From positions 1-64,000 of the forward strand of contig SMOI01000127.1 in assembly GCA_008000375.1 (NCBI GenBank): a stretch of 64,000 nucleotides of DNA. The letters run 5' to 3'. The position numbers were made by a program, and so were the translations under genes. This document shows, one piece after another, positions 1-9,411 of this stretch (positions within the stretch are counted from its first letter, which is position 1; the number at the start of each line of letters is the position of its first letter). The notes under the pieces are model-generated. The model did not search any database. It was not told the origin of the DNA and was given only the letters and a program-made list of their open reading frames with translations. The DNA comes from Poteriospumella lacustris (taxonomy: Eukaryota > Sar > Chrysophyceae > Chromulinales > Dinobryaceae).

Positions 1-878
1 AGTGGCTGTTGGCCGTAAACAACATGAGCAAGGTGCTCCATCGCACCTCCTTGTGTCGCTATTCCATGCAATGAATACTCGGTTTGTTTAGGTGAGTTTT
101 GCTCTTCTTGAGTGATTGGGATCTGGACTGGTTCTGGGCCTAATTGTTTCCTTAGATCGTTGGGGGACACTCCCTGTTGTAAATATTTGTGATAGGTGTA
201 GAGAACCGTGTAATCGGGTTCTCCAGCTTTGCATTGCTCTTGTTGTCCAACTATTTGCAATAGTCGTTTCCAATCATACAGTGATCGGCGATGGACATGT
301 TGGCGAGAAAGAAAGAATTGTTGACAACAGGAGAAGTTGACCTCGATGGGTCTATCAAAGGGCACACGACGGTGAAATTCCGTGATATTTGACTCGAGAC
401 CCCACGTGACTTTTAGCACTTCTCGCCAACATTGCTCCACCCACAATTCACGCCCCTTTCCAAAATACGACCAATAATCGGTATCGCGCGAGAGATAGGC
501 GAAGTTTATTGTGAAGTAAGTGGCATTTGGTCGAATGCATCGAACGGCGTCCATCCAGTGATCATTGTGCTCTTCAGGTTTGCCATGCACGAAGACAGCA
601 ATATCTGGAAAGTGATGATAATGATCCACAATATATCGTAAATAGACTCCTGCTTCAGTCCCTCGATTCCAGGCAATGTAATGAGGCTTTGACGCATCCT
701 TTTTCTGGTAGAGATGCACTGAGTAATGGTACTTCTGCATCATTTCCGTGGAATTTATCCACGAGGGAAGTTTATTTCCATCAAATTCATGGAAGACAGC
801 GGGTACGATGACCTTATGTGACGGTGATACTGTTGGTAGCATGAAGGCCAACAGTAACCAGGACAACAACAACCACAT
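1..878 (-). CDS. DUF3431-type secreted protein (partial, C-terminus off window)
   Basis: An uninterrupted minus-strand frame runs from an ATG at 878 to the window edge (about 292 codons, no stop reached). The first residues, MWLLLSWLLLAFMLPTVS, form a signal peptide. The core matches the DUF3431 pattern: a glycine-rich lead into YLRYIVDHYHHFPD, then FVHGKPEEHNDHW, then paired Tyr/Trp and Asp residues (SRDTDYWSYFGKGRELW) and a Cys pair near residue 185. DUF3431 proteins are common in fungi and stramenopiles; some look like glycosyltransferase-related enzymes, but activity is not established. Secretion or a Golgi-lumen location is inferred from the signal peptide. No upstream in-frame ATG was seen, so this start is favoured. 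Confidence 0.72.
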   Translation of the reverse strand, partial: MWLLLSWLLLAFMLPTVSPSHKVIVPAVFHEFDGNKLPSWINSTEMMQKYHYSVHLYQKKDASKPHYIAWNRGTEAGVYLRYIVDHYHHFPDIAVFVHGKPEEHNDHWMDAVRCIRPNATYFTINFAYLSRDTDYWSYFGKGRELWVEQCWREVLKVTWGLESNITEFHRRVPFDRPIEVNFSCCQQFFLSRQHVHRRSLYDWKRLLQIVGQQEQCKAGEPDYTVLYTYHKYLQQGVSPNDLRKQLGPEPVQIPITQEEQNSPKQTEYSLHGIATQGGAMEHLAHVVYGQQP

Positions 879-2008
879 CCCGATCGTCTCCAAACTTTCT
901 GCACTTTGCTTCAGCTTCCACCCACACTTCCAAATACTTTATGCAGCCAGTTCAACTATCTCAGTCCGACGACGGGTCAAATTGGCGATGGAACAATTGA
1001 CCATAGAGTTGATTGAATGCCCCTCCTGTTGTTGAATCCGAACTGAGAATGACGTTGCTCCACCACCAACGCCATTCAAATTGCCATTGACATAAATTTA
1101 TCTGAAACCGATGATTGGGAAAACAATAAAGCGAGTCAGTTGTTGGTTTAGTCCAGAATAATGGATCAGAATTTCTACTTTACTTTCACTCTCAGTGGTC
1201 TGGACTCTTTCCTGAGACGTTGTTGCTCATCAAAGCCATAAATGCATATTTTTGAAAAATATGATGGCAACTCAAGTGCATAAATAGCGGTGATTTACAG
1301 TGTTCCAGTACAACGCTCTCCGTCTGATAAAATGAGCAAGTGATCCATGTCCCTTACAAAGGGTTCCCCACAAGAATATGTAACAGGTGTCAAAAAAAAA
1401 ATATCCTTCCTCCCCATTGATGGCTCCAGTTGATCTGCAAGGCGAATTCTGATCGATGAAACTCAAACTCGGACTTTGCTGGATCGGGAGGTGCGCGTTC
1501 ATCGCGGATGCGGTAGACGTCATTGACAGACGAAATCTCGATTCCGAGAGAGACCCAAGTTTCGAGAAGGGATCCAGTGTTGATACGCTTGCTGAGTCGA
1601 CCAATGCCTTTTCAGAGAGAGCTACATATACTTCCAAATTGCCAAATGTTCTAACTCAGCAACTAAGTCTTTATGTACGGCGCTCAGTTTGAAGGACATA
1701 CATTAGTTTATACCGTACACACAATAGAAGGACATACAATAGATGCACCGTAGACCCAGGAACAGTGGACACTGTCATGTGACGCGGGTCAACGGTCCAA
1801 TAAAATTGCACACTAGACGAAACAAACAAACAAAATGCTTTCGCGAATACAGTCGTGAACCGGTAGGCCGTGATGTGTCCTCATTTTGTGATGTAACTTG
1901 CAAGGATTATTCTTCTATGCAGTTGCCGCACTTTTCCTCGTGGAAGATGTGTGATGCCCTCAGGCTAGACAACCGAATTTATCTTCACTGCAACTACTGT
2001 CAGTACTA
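879..2008. other. Intergenic, with unresolved coding-like fragments on the minus strand
   Basis: No complete gene is recognised. On the minus strand, 1272-1637 holds an ATG-started frame of 121 codons. A different frame at about 1400-1620 and another at about 975-1120, the latter preceded by a good acceptor (GGTTTCAG), read as protein-like but do not join without guesswork. They may be a small spliced gene or a decayed one. A short direct repeat, GAAGGACATACA(T/A)TAG, occurs twice at about 1691-1743. The left end is the promoter side of the DUF3431 gene. Confidence 0.4.
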
Positions 2009-3103
2009 TCATACTACTTTCGACGATGGCATTGACTCTCGAAACAACGTCGCTCCCTCAAACATACCGAACCTATGCGGCGCAGGACGTATATCCCATG
2101 TATTCAAGGATTGATTAAACGACGAGGCTCCATAAAACATGTACCTCATATCGGAGACGTGACTCACATCCCACGTGTCCAACGGTTGGTTGAATGACGA
2201 GGCTCCATAAAACATGTACCTCATATCGGTGACTTGCCTCACATCCCACGTGTCCAACGGTTGGTTGAACGACAGAGCTTCACGGAACATGTAACGCATG
2301 TCGGTGACCAGCATTACATTCCACGTGGCCAATGGTTGGTTATACGATGACGCTCTGTAAAACATGTAACTCATATCGGTGACCTGCCTCACCACCCACG
2401 TATCTAGAGGCTGGTTGAATGACTCGGCTCCATCAAATATACCCGCCATATTCATTACTCCACTGACGTCCCACGCGGACAGTGACTGATTGAACGACAA
2501 GGCGCGGGAGAATGTGTAGGCCATATTCGTGACCTGACGAACATCCCACGTGGCCAGTAGCTGGTTAAAGGAAGCCGCTTGAGAGAACATTCCAATCATA
2601 TTGGTAACACGACTCACATCCCACGTGGATAACGACTGGTCAAATGACGAAGCACCACTAAACATGTTGTGCATCGTCGTCACCTGACGCACATCCCACG
2701 TGTCCAACGGCTGGTTGAAAGCAGCTGCACGAAGAAACATATGATCCATCGATGTGACGTTCCGCACGTTCCAACGGTCGATGCGATCATTAAACTGTGT
2801 ATCACGAAAGAGGGCAGTCGTATTTGTTACCTGGCCCACGTCCCAATCGTTGATATCCCCGTACTTTTGCAACGCGAGTGGTCGCTGGTCACACCACAGT
2901 CGCACGGCCTCTCGTAGCGTCTCGTTGTCGAATGACACCCAGGCATAGTCCTTGATCAGTTGTCGTACGCCAAACGGAAAGATGCGGCCTCCACAACATT
3001 CGCTCACCACGCGGAAGAGACACAACTCCAATACAACGTTGATCGGGCGGTGAGTACGACCTGTTTCGTCGGTTCGTGATTGCGGTGCCGTCAAGGTGGG
3101 CAT
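2009..3103 (-). CDS. DUF285 (BspA-like) repeat protein, copy 1
   Basis: A 364-residue protein from the ATG at 3103. Residues 12-90 form a non-repeated N-terminal module (TDETGRT, then CGGRIFPFGVRQLIKDYA, then LWCDQRPLALQKYGDINDW). About ten repeats of roughly 25 residues follow, of the type FNQPLDTWDVRQVTDMRYMF, the hallmark of DUF285. Copy 2 at 25353 shares module and repeats, so the start was set where copy 2 starts. The frame stays open upstream: an ATG at 3295 would add MAAVLPVLLSYLLFLLLGARC, a possible signal peptide, and make 428 residues. DUF285 repeats are thought to form leucine-rich-repeat-like surfaces for binding; no enzyme activity is implied. It diverges from the FHA gene across about 335 bases. 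Confidence 0.82.
   Translation of the reverse strand: MPTLTAPQSRTDETGRTHRPINVVLELCLFRVVSECCGGRIFPFGVRQLIKDYAWVSFDNETLREAVRLWCDQRPLALQKYGDINDWDVGQVTNTTALFRDTQFNDRIDRWNVRNVTSMDHMFLRAAAFNQPLDTWDVRQVTTMHNMFSGASSFDQSLSTWDVSRVTNMIGMFSQAASFNQLLATWDVRQVTNMAYTFSRALSFNQSLSAWDVSGVMNMAGIFDGAESFNQPLDTWVVRQVTDMSYMFYRASSYNQPLATWNVMLVTDMRYMFREALSFNQPLDTWDVRQVTDMRYMFYGASSFNQPLDTWDVSHVSDMRYMFYGASSFNQSLNTWDIRPAPHRFGMFEGATLFRESMPSSKVV
2120..2269 (-). repeat. 75-bp tandem duplication inside the DUF285 gene
   Basis: Two adjacent 75-base units (2120-2194 and 2195-2269) differ at only a few positions and encode successive copies of the repeat ending MFYGASSFNQ. The other repeats of this gene are far more diverged at DNA level, so this pair looks like a recent in-frame duplication. 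Confidence 0.85.
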
Positions 3104-3438
3104 TGGTATTTGTGAATAGATAAACCATCCTTTTATAATCTGCCATGGCGCCAAGGCGGCGAGATGCACATGATGACGACGACTATGACACCGATTGGCC
3201 GTTTCATTTCTGCATTGATGATTGACAACGGAGCACCTGGCACCGAGCAGGAGGAACAACAAATAAGAAAGGAGCACTGGAAGAACTGCTGCCATTTGAT
3301 ATGACTCATTTCTTTTTATGCCCAAATCCTTGACTGAGGAAAAATCTGCGGCGGAAGATAAAGGAGCAAGGTTCATGTTTCCCTGCCCATAGAAATTGTT
3401 CATTCTCTCGGTCACGATATTTCAGCAACCATGAGACA
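3104..3438. promoter_or_regulatory. Divergent intergenic region between DUF285 copy 1 and the FHA gene
   Basis: About 335 bases lie between two divergent starts, so this should hold both promoters. If the longer DUF285 start at 3295 is used, the spacer is only about 143 bases. No clear TATA box or known motif was identified. Confidence 0.4.
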
Positions 3439-6141
3439 ATGAGTGCAATGAAAGCATCGCAATCAACTCCAAGTCTTCGGGCTGCTTCTGCCACGCCTGG
3501 AAAATCGTTAGCTCTTGTGGAGACAAGTATTCGGTCGTCCGATGTGAGCACCAGTGCCAAGAGTAATAACCAAGAATCGACTGACACCGACGGCAAACTG
3601 GAGTCCAATCTGTTGGAAGAATACAACTTCTTTGCGAAGCGGAAGCAGGAAGTGCTGTTGGAACAGCAAGCAGAGAAACGAAAACTGGATGCACATCGAA
3701 GGAAAGCCAAGCGAGAGGAAGCACTGAAATGGCGCGCGGGCGGGAAAGAAGCTTTAAAAACTGTCACCTCACGAGTCCATGAAATCAGGTTCATGTTGAA
3801 ACCACATCATTACATGCGTCAATGCATGGGAAAACTTAGCGGCTACCAAATGCTGGTCCCAGAACTCAAATTACTGGCGCAGCGTCATGACAGAGGCATC
3901 GGCGACGCTCATTATCTCTTAGAGGTATCCCGTCGCGAGCGTTACCCACTGCACTCTCGACACAGCGCACGGGTGACAGTGATGCAGCAGAAAGTTGCGG
4001 TCACACGCAGTGTACAGATCCATCATCAGGAGCATCACCCGTTTGATCACTACACGCCCGAGGCATTCGCCCTTCGCCATCGATACGCCGCCGAACTCAA
4101 ACTCTACCGTTTCCTGACTCGCTATTTCGCACAACGCGTGCAAATCCCCACCGAAATGCGTCTCAAACTTGCGAAGAAGCGACAGTTGCTCCAACAAGCA
4201 CGTGCAAAGCTGCAGTTGATTCATGATACGCAAGGCAAGTGTGCGAAGATCCACATGTGCAAGAGTCGGCAGCATTACAATCCCAAGGGCTGTTCCAATT
4301 GCGGTGTCATTTTCATGGGTGGTAGCTTGCAAGGGGCGATTGCCTACGTGAAGTCCCTTAGTCGTGATACGGGAGTGGCAACGTTGGTGACGTTGGAGTT
4401 CGAAGAGAGTCTGTTGCGAGAGGAGGAACGGATTCAGGTGGGCATCGTTCACGAGCGACAAGAGGATTTGTACGTCTACGAACAGCAAACCGTCTATCTA
4501 CTGGTCGCCCAACAGTTACAACCTTGGTGGACCAGCGTGATCCTGTACAAACGCCACCTTCGGCGATTGATGGCGATCAATCATTCACGTTTTTATCATC
4601 GGATCCGTCGATTGGTCGCATTGAAACGTGATGTCGACGTCTGGATCCTCGCCCCGCAACCGATTGACTGTCATCAACATGGACAACAGGGGAAATATGT
4701 CGATTTGATACCGGAATTAGAGGAATACGTGGCGTTGCAAAGCTATTACAAGCGGCTGCGCATTGAGAAGTATGCCCGGCAGTTTCAACGGAAACTACAC
4801 ACGTTGCTTGACGAGGCACGCGAACGGAAATACCAAGAATGGTTACGGCAACAGGCGTTGCTCAATGCCCCCAAGCCCATCGTCATCAAGACGTTAGCGC
4901 CCACCGAAGCATCGATTCCGCGACAGCATGAACATTATCGATGTTACCGTGCCGGCTGCTGTCGTCGCTTGTATCAAAACCCGTATCACGCGAACATGGA
5001 CGCCAAATCGAAAGTGTCCATCGCGGCCTTTCTCACCAAAGATCGCTACGTGATTCATGTTCGCTCTCATCAAGCGGAAGATGAACAACGACGTTTGATC
5101 TTGGACGAACACCTTCGACTGGGAAAGCTGCGTCAACGTGCCACGGTCACTTTTTTACGGCAGCTGCAACAAGTGCGCGCATATCTGTTGGAAGAAATGC
5201 ACGCGGCGATTCGCCCCCACCATGTGATGATGACGACGGATGCCACCGATGGTGAGAATGGTGCTGCCATAGCCGCGTTCCCGTCGTTGCTGTCCTCTCA
5301 TAGCGGTGGTGTGCCTCCACAGCCATCGTCGGTGGCATCACGGTCACGGGTCGACGTGAAGCTGTCGATCGATGGGGAGATATTGTCCTGGGCCAACGAG
5401 GATGTCATTTTACGGGAAAAGGAAGCTATTGTCGCCAACGAAGCGAAGAAAAAGCAGTTAGCTGCAGGGGTAACACTGCCGCCCGGATTGTCGGATCTGT
5501 GGACGGACGGGTTTCAGGAATCGTTGGGCAGTTTACCGGTCGTGAAATCGACTCATGCGGACGTGAAGACGACCGAATCGCCGGAGAAATATGAACGCCA
5601 TCGTCCGTTTAGTTTGTTTCATCACAGTTATCAACTGTTGCATTTGTTTCATCCAGGTCCCGCGTTGTCGTTGAAATTGGTCTCGAAGCATTCGAGTGTC
5701 TCGGGTCCGAGTCTGATTCCCCTCGATCGATATTTAATGCGGGTGGGCACGTCTACCGCCTGTGAAATGCGATTAGCTTTGTCTGGAATGACGGCCATCG
5801 AGAAGCGTGTGGAGGATATTCATTGTTTGCTGTATATTCAAGACGAAGAATCGCCCACGCGATCGTTATCCACACCCGCCGGCGATGCTGCTGCCGAAGA
5901 CTATGAACCGACGTTGGTGGTCAAGGTGGTGGACAACTACAGTCGCTTTGGCACGTATTTGGTGGGGGAGGGTGGGGCTAAGAAAGTGTCGACACGGCTG
6001 GCACAGGGAAGCCGCTTGACACCAGGATCGCTGCTGTGCATTGGGGTGCAGGTGGATGGGCCGCCGGTGTTGTCGGTGGCCGATGCGAGTTTGGCGTGTT
6101 TGGTGTACCAATTTCACATCGAAGGAGCGTTGCATGTGTAG
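3439..6141 (+). CDS. FHA-domain protein with basic helical body
   Basis: A single-exon gene of 900 residues. Residues 30-110 are charged and probably coiled coil. The body to about 620 is rich in Arg, His and Gln helices with many Tyr. It holds two cysteine clusters: near residue 267 (CAKIHMCKSRQHYNPKGCSNCG) and near residue 500 (CYRAGCCRR), either of which could bind zinc. Residues 760-895 look like a forkhead-associated domain: a conserved arginine-glycine start (YLMRVGTSTACEMRL), a histidine strand (VEDIHCLLYI) and the closing DNYSRFGTYLV resembling the NG-x-S-x-GT loop. FHA domains bind phosphothreonine peptides, so a role in phospho-dependent signalling is inferred. I do not recognise the N-terminal three-quarters. 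It is followed by about 480 bases without a clear gene. Confidence 0.78.
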   Translation: MSAMKASQSTPSLRAASATPGKSLALVETSIRSSDVSTSAKSNNQESTDTDGKLESNLLEEYNFFAKRKQEVLLEQQAEKRKLDAHRRKAKREEALKWRAGGKEALKTVTSRVHEIRFMLKPHHYMRQCMGKLSGYQMLVPELKLLAQRHDRGIGDAHYLLEVSRRERYPLHSRHSARVTVMQQKVAVTRSVQIHHQEHHPFDHYTPEAFALRHRYAAELKLYRFLTRYFAQRVQIPTEMRLKLAKKRQLLQQARAKLQLIHDTQGKCAKIHMCKSRQHYNPKGCSNCGVIFMGGSLQGAIAYVKSLSRDTGVATLVTLEFEESLLREEERIQVGIVHERQEDLYVYEQQTVYLLVAQQLQPWWTSVILYKRHLRRLMAINHSRFYHRIRRLVALKRDVDVWILAPQPIDCHQHGQQGKYVDLIPELEEYVALQSYYKRLRIEKYARQFQRKLHTLLDEARERKYQEWLRQQALLNAPKPIVIKTLAPTEASIPRQHEHYRCYRAGCCRRLYQNPYHANMDAKSKVSIAAFLTKDRYVIHVRSHQAEDEQRRLILDEHLRLGKLRQRATVTFLRQLQQVRAYLLEEMHAAIRPHHVMMTTDATDGENGAAIAAFPSLLSSHSGGVPPQPSSVASRSRVDVKLSIDGEILSWANEDVILREKEAIVANEAKKKQLAAGVTLPPGLSDLWTDGFQESLGSLPVVKSTHADVKTTESPEKYERHRPFSLFHHSYQLLHLFHPGPALSLKLVSKHSSVSGPSLIPLDRYLMRVGTSTACEMRLALSGMTAIEKRVEDIHCLLYIQDEESPTRSLSTPAGDAAAEDYEPTLVVKVVDNYSRFGTYLVGEGGAKKVSTRLAQGSRLTPGSLLCIGVQVDGPPVLSVADASLACLVYQFHIEGALHV

Positions 6142-6626
6142 GGCCGACCATCGCTGGGCGTTGACAACGTGTTACTCCATTGTAAATATATAATTGGACT
6201 TAAAGTTTAGAATAGCCAGCACTATGTCAACGAGGTACCAAAACTGTAACGGTCGGCCATACTCGTCACCAGCGTATTCCGCTCCCATTTTCGTTGCGAA
6301 TTACGCATTTTTCTTGATTCCCTGGACGGTCTCATACAAATAGCGATAGGATACACTGCAGGGATTGTTTTTCTAAAATTTTCTTTCGTTTTCTCACGAA
6401 CTACTCGGATGACAAAGTCGATCGTTGTCTCGCATACCGCCTGCGCAAAATTGTAACGCTTTTCTTCGGTCACCTCGTCGGTTGGCGATGGACCTCGTCG
6501 ACAGTCGATAGTATCGACACTTGTGTCTGCATTGATGTCAGGACACTTTTTCTGCTCCGTCCGAACCTGCAGAATCCATTAGTGAGGAGAGGAATTATTT
6601 AGAAATAGGTGAAAGAAGAAGGAAGT
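6142..6626. other. Intergenic; one weak minus-strand open frame
   Basis: This separates the FHA gene end from the methyltransferase start. On the minus strand an open frame runs from about 6540 to a stop at 6222 (about 105 codons) with protein-like composition (for example EKRYNFAQAVCETT), but it has no ATG at its beginning and no recognised homolog. The last 100 bases should contain the methyltransferase promoter. Confidence 0.35.
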
Positions 6627-7460
6627 ATGTCGGCGAAGCAAGGTGAAGTCATGGATGATCTGTTCGGAGAGGACGACGAGGATCAAACCGAACAAGAGGA
6701 AACCACCAGAGATCCTTCGTGTGGTGCTCTTGCCTTCCACGATGGAACAGAGGAAGCTCTATTTGTGTACTTACGACAGCATGCCGTCCCCGGAAATGTT
6801 TCTTCTATCCTGCAAGCCATCGATGCGTTCTGCTACCAACGGCATTGGATGATGCACATCGGCGATCAGAAACGTCAAGTAATTGAAGCTACTTTCCTTG
6901 AAGCTAAGACAAAGAGGGAGCAACAAACAGAGAATGGATTTGTTGCCGTCGAATTGGGCTCTTACTGCGGATACTCAGCACTGGTGTTTGCGCAGCATTT
7001 GGACGCAGACAAAGGTCAAAAACTGTTCTGTATCGAAGCCCATCCAAAATGTGTTTCCTACACGCGTCGAATGGTGGAATTAGCTCAACTAACATCAGTT
7101 GTAACCGTAGTTTCAGCTCCGGCTAGTGATGTTTCCCAATGGAAGACGCACCTACCCGAGGGTCAGATGGTTGACTTCCTGTTCGTCGATCACGACAAGA
7201 ACAGTTACTTTGCGGATGTGAAAGCTACGGTTGAAGCTAGGGTCCTACGGTCCGGTGCTTGTGTGGTCGCGGATAATGTGTTATGCTTCAATAAGCCCCT
7301 GTATGAGTATTTGGACTACGTGCGAGATAACCGCCCGGATGCACCGTTTGGCCAAAGCATCTTGCACGAGGGTTTCCTGGAATACACAACTGAAGCTGAA
7401 CGTGAAGGTTCAGATGGATCTGCCTTGAAAGATGGGATCGAAGTGAGCATAGTTCGATAG
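6627..7460 (+). CDS. Catechol-O-methyltransferase-like enzyme
   Basis: Single exon, 277 residues from the ATG at 6627. After an acidic 40-residue extension, the sequence follows animal catechol O-methyltransferase: GNVSSILQAIDAFC, the Gly-Asp-Lys-like HIGDQKRQ, the SAM-binding loop ELGSYCGYSA (109-118) and an acidic residue after a strand (CIEAHP). The magnesium and catalytic residues are conserved: D188 and K191 in VDHDKNSY (Asp141 and Lys144 of the rat enzyme), and D216-N217 in ADN. A C-terminal FLEYTTEAE also matches. The enzyme should transfer a methyl group from S-adenosylmethionine to a catechol or similar small molecule in the cytosol, since no signal or anchor is visible. The natural substrate in protists is unknown. 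Confidence 0.92.
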   Translation: MSAKQGEVMDDLFGEDDEDQTEQEETTRDPSCGALAFHDGTEEALFVYLRQHAVPGNVSSILQAIDAFCYQRHWMMHIGDQKRQVIEATFLEAKTKREQQTENGFVAVELGSYCGYSALVFAQHLDADKGQKLFCIEAHPKCVSYTRRMVELAQLTSVVTVVSAPASDVSQWKTHLPEGQMVDFLFVDHDKNSYFADVKATVEARVLRSGACVVADNVLCFNKPLYEYLDYVRDNRPDAPFGQSILHEGFLEYTTEAEREGSDGSALKDGIEVSIVR

Positions 7461-7707
7461 ATAGGCTGATTGTAATGGGCGAACGGACGGATGTAGATGT
7501 GCCGTGCCACCTGTTCTTTACTGCCAGAGGCACTCTTGCATCTTTGATATTTAGCATAGCGTACGGGTTACTCTTAAACTGTGAACCACGGACAATCTAT
7601 ACCATTAATATACTTCGGAGAAGAAGGCCAAAACGTAAAGAGAAAGGTAGGAAGAAAAACGTAAAGGAAATGGGACGGGAAAGGACGTCGCCAGTGAATA
7701 TCAATGA
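7461..7707. other. Convergent 3' spacer
   Basis: 247 bases lie between the methyltransferase (plus) and the ubiquitin-like gene (minus). It is A-rich and purine-rich around 7620-7680; the 3' untranslated regions of both genes probably sit here. No gene seen. Confidence 0.5.
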
Positions 7708-8439
7708 TCAAATAGTAGCTGTAGCCATTTTGGCCTTGTCTACTCCTTTAGACCAGTGCTGAAACATACGAAGCAGTTGTGAACGTGTGACAGGGACGTC
7801 ATTTCGACGACGAATGACCAGAAATTCGTCCCGCTGCTGCTGACGTTGCGGTGTGATGTTGAATGCTTCACCAATGGTTTTCTCCTCCATATTCTTCGAC
7901 AGCGCTGTTTGATCACGCATCCAAATAGAAAACTCTTCAATGTTGATATCCAATTTCGATGCGACAGCTTCGCGGATGCGCTTGACTTTCACCGCGATAG
8001 GCAGTTCCAAGAAGCAGCGCGCACCGCTGACGGACATCACAACGAAGCGAGCTTTCTTGATAATGAAGTCTTTCCGCAGCAGCATGTACATAACCGATTC
8101 GCTTTTCAAGGGAATATCTTTCAAACGAGCTTCATTCTTCAGCTCATGGCACGGGAAAACCAAACGAATGGCTGAAGCAGGATACCCAAGGGTCCATTCG
8201 ATCGCGTTTTTCACGTCGTGAACGGTAGTGGATTCCTTTTTAGGAACTTTCACTCGAAACACGTCCTTGTTGCAAAATTGTTTCACTGTAATTTCCACCG
8301 AGGAGGTTTCTGGACTGCATAGTCGTCGAAGAGACTTCAATTTTTCCATCTTTTGCACTTTGGTCTCACGCATTGCAGCGTTCATATTCGCTTTCTTCAC
8401 ACCGCCACCTCTCTTCCTACCATTATTCGGAATACTCAT
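7708..8439 (-). CDS. Tandem ubiquitin-like domain protein
   Basis: Single exon, 243 residues, ATG at 8439. A basic N-terminus (GRKRGGGVKK) leads into a first ubiquitin-like fold at about 47-122 (VEITVKQF, a valine-rich second strand, TTVHDVKNAIEW as the helix, AIRLVFPCHEL, ending VMYMLLR). A second, more diverged copy covers about 130-205 (ARFVVMSVSG, VKVKRIREAVASKLDI, FSIWMRDQTALS). Neither ends in the Gly-Gly needed for conjugation, so both are probably docking domains rather than modifiers. The tail is basic and Gln-rich. The domain call rests on secondary-structure pattern, so it is moderately sure; partners are unknown. Confidence 0.7.
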   Translation of the reverse strand: MSIPNNGRKRGGGVKKANMNAAMRETKVQKMEKLKSLRRLCSPETSSVEITVKQFCNKDVFRVKVPKKESTTVHDVKNAIEWTLGYPASAIRLVFPCHELKNEARLKDIPLKSESVMYMLLRKDFIIKKARFVVMSVSGARCFLELPIAVKVKRIREAVASKLDINIEEFSIWMRDQTALSKNMEEKTIGEAFNITPQRQQQRDEFLVIRRRNDVPVTRSQLLRMFQHWSKGVDKAKMATATI

Positions 8440-8910
8440 GTGTGATGGACTTGGTTGTGAATGTTTGCGACAGTGGAGTTGAGACTAGTTGGTCGTTGTC
8501 CATCGTCGCGTCGGAGCTGGGAGGAATCCTCGTTGGGAGAGAGGCGACTGGGAGAGAGTCAAAAATGAAACTGCCCAGACGCCGAACGCCTCAGACGGGT
8601 CACCGGGGGTGGCAATTGTTCGATGCTTTTCTTTATTATGTTGGGGCAAGGAAAAAGTTCTTTCTCTCCACAGTGCATGCACCCACAGTAAATGAAAACA
8701 CCAGTCAGAGTGCGTTAGAGAAGCATACATAAACACGCCAAGGCGCAGCCTTTGTTCTGAACGAAGTGGTAGCGTTCTATAGGGGAGGCGGATCAAATGA
8801 TGTGACGGTCGGCGTACTATTTGATGATCATCAGCATCTACTTCACGATGGAAGTGGGGCGACAGGGGAGTTACGAGGTACGAGGAACGGAAGTAACGTG
8901 TTGACGGTAA
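8440..8910. other. Intergenic between two minus-strand genes
   Basis: Holds the promoter side of the ubiquitin-like gene and the 3' end of the MGC-protein gene. Open frames exist on both strands but none has recognisable protein character. Confidence 0.4.
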
Positions 8911-9411
8911 CTACAAAGGAACAAAAAAACAATGCGCTCGAGGGAGCGAATCGTCGATAGGATTCACGTGATTCCACGTGACAGAATCGCCAGGCATAAG
9001 AAGATATGTCTTGCAGCCCATGATGTTGGAATAGGAGTACGAATTCACCAACTCAAACTTCTCGCCAGTACTACGCTTCACAATAAGTCGTTCTCTGGTG
9101 TATGCCGCCAAAATTATCAGACCCAGTCGATCAACGACATTCTCGACGTCCCGGTCGAAGATACGAATGGAGGACAGATCACGGGCAGTCTTCACACTTG
9201 TATCTGCAGTCGCGGCGAGGCGCTGTGCATTCTGGATAGACTCCAAGACATTTTGCAGGCGAACCAATTCATTTGATGCTTCGCCGTACTTTTCTGTTAG
9301 AGCCTGTACCAATCGTTCTTGTGTGAAGTCGCTCGGTGCTTGCAGACGTTCTTCCAAGGCACGAACACGGCGCTCGAGAGCATCGTGCTCAGCACTACTA
9401 ACACATCCCAT
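8911..9411 (-). CDS. Small protein with MGC lipidation-type N-terminus
   Basis: 166 residues from the ATG at 9411. The start MGCVSSAEHD has Gly2 for N-myristoylation and Cys3 for palmitoylation, so attachment to the plasma membrane or ciliary membrane is inferred. The frame is open a further 17 codons upstream, but the lipidation motif decides this start. Residues 10-70 form a coiled coil (DALERRVRALEERLQ and a later heptad run). The C-terminal 80 residues (DRDVENVVDRLGLIIL onward, with YSYSNIMG and MPGDSVTW) look like a small beta-rich domain that I do not recognise. It lies upstream of and divergent from the plastid protein gene. Confidence 0.68.
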   Translation of the reverse strand: MGCVSSAEHDALERRVRALEERLQAPSDFTQERLVQALTEKYGEASNELVRLQNVLESIQNAQRLAATADTSVKTARDLSSIRIFDRDVENVVDRLGLIILAAYTRERLIVKRSTGEKFELVNSYSYSNIMGCKTYLLMPGDSVTWNHVNPIDDSLPRAHCFFVPL

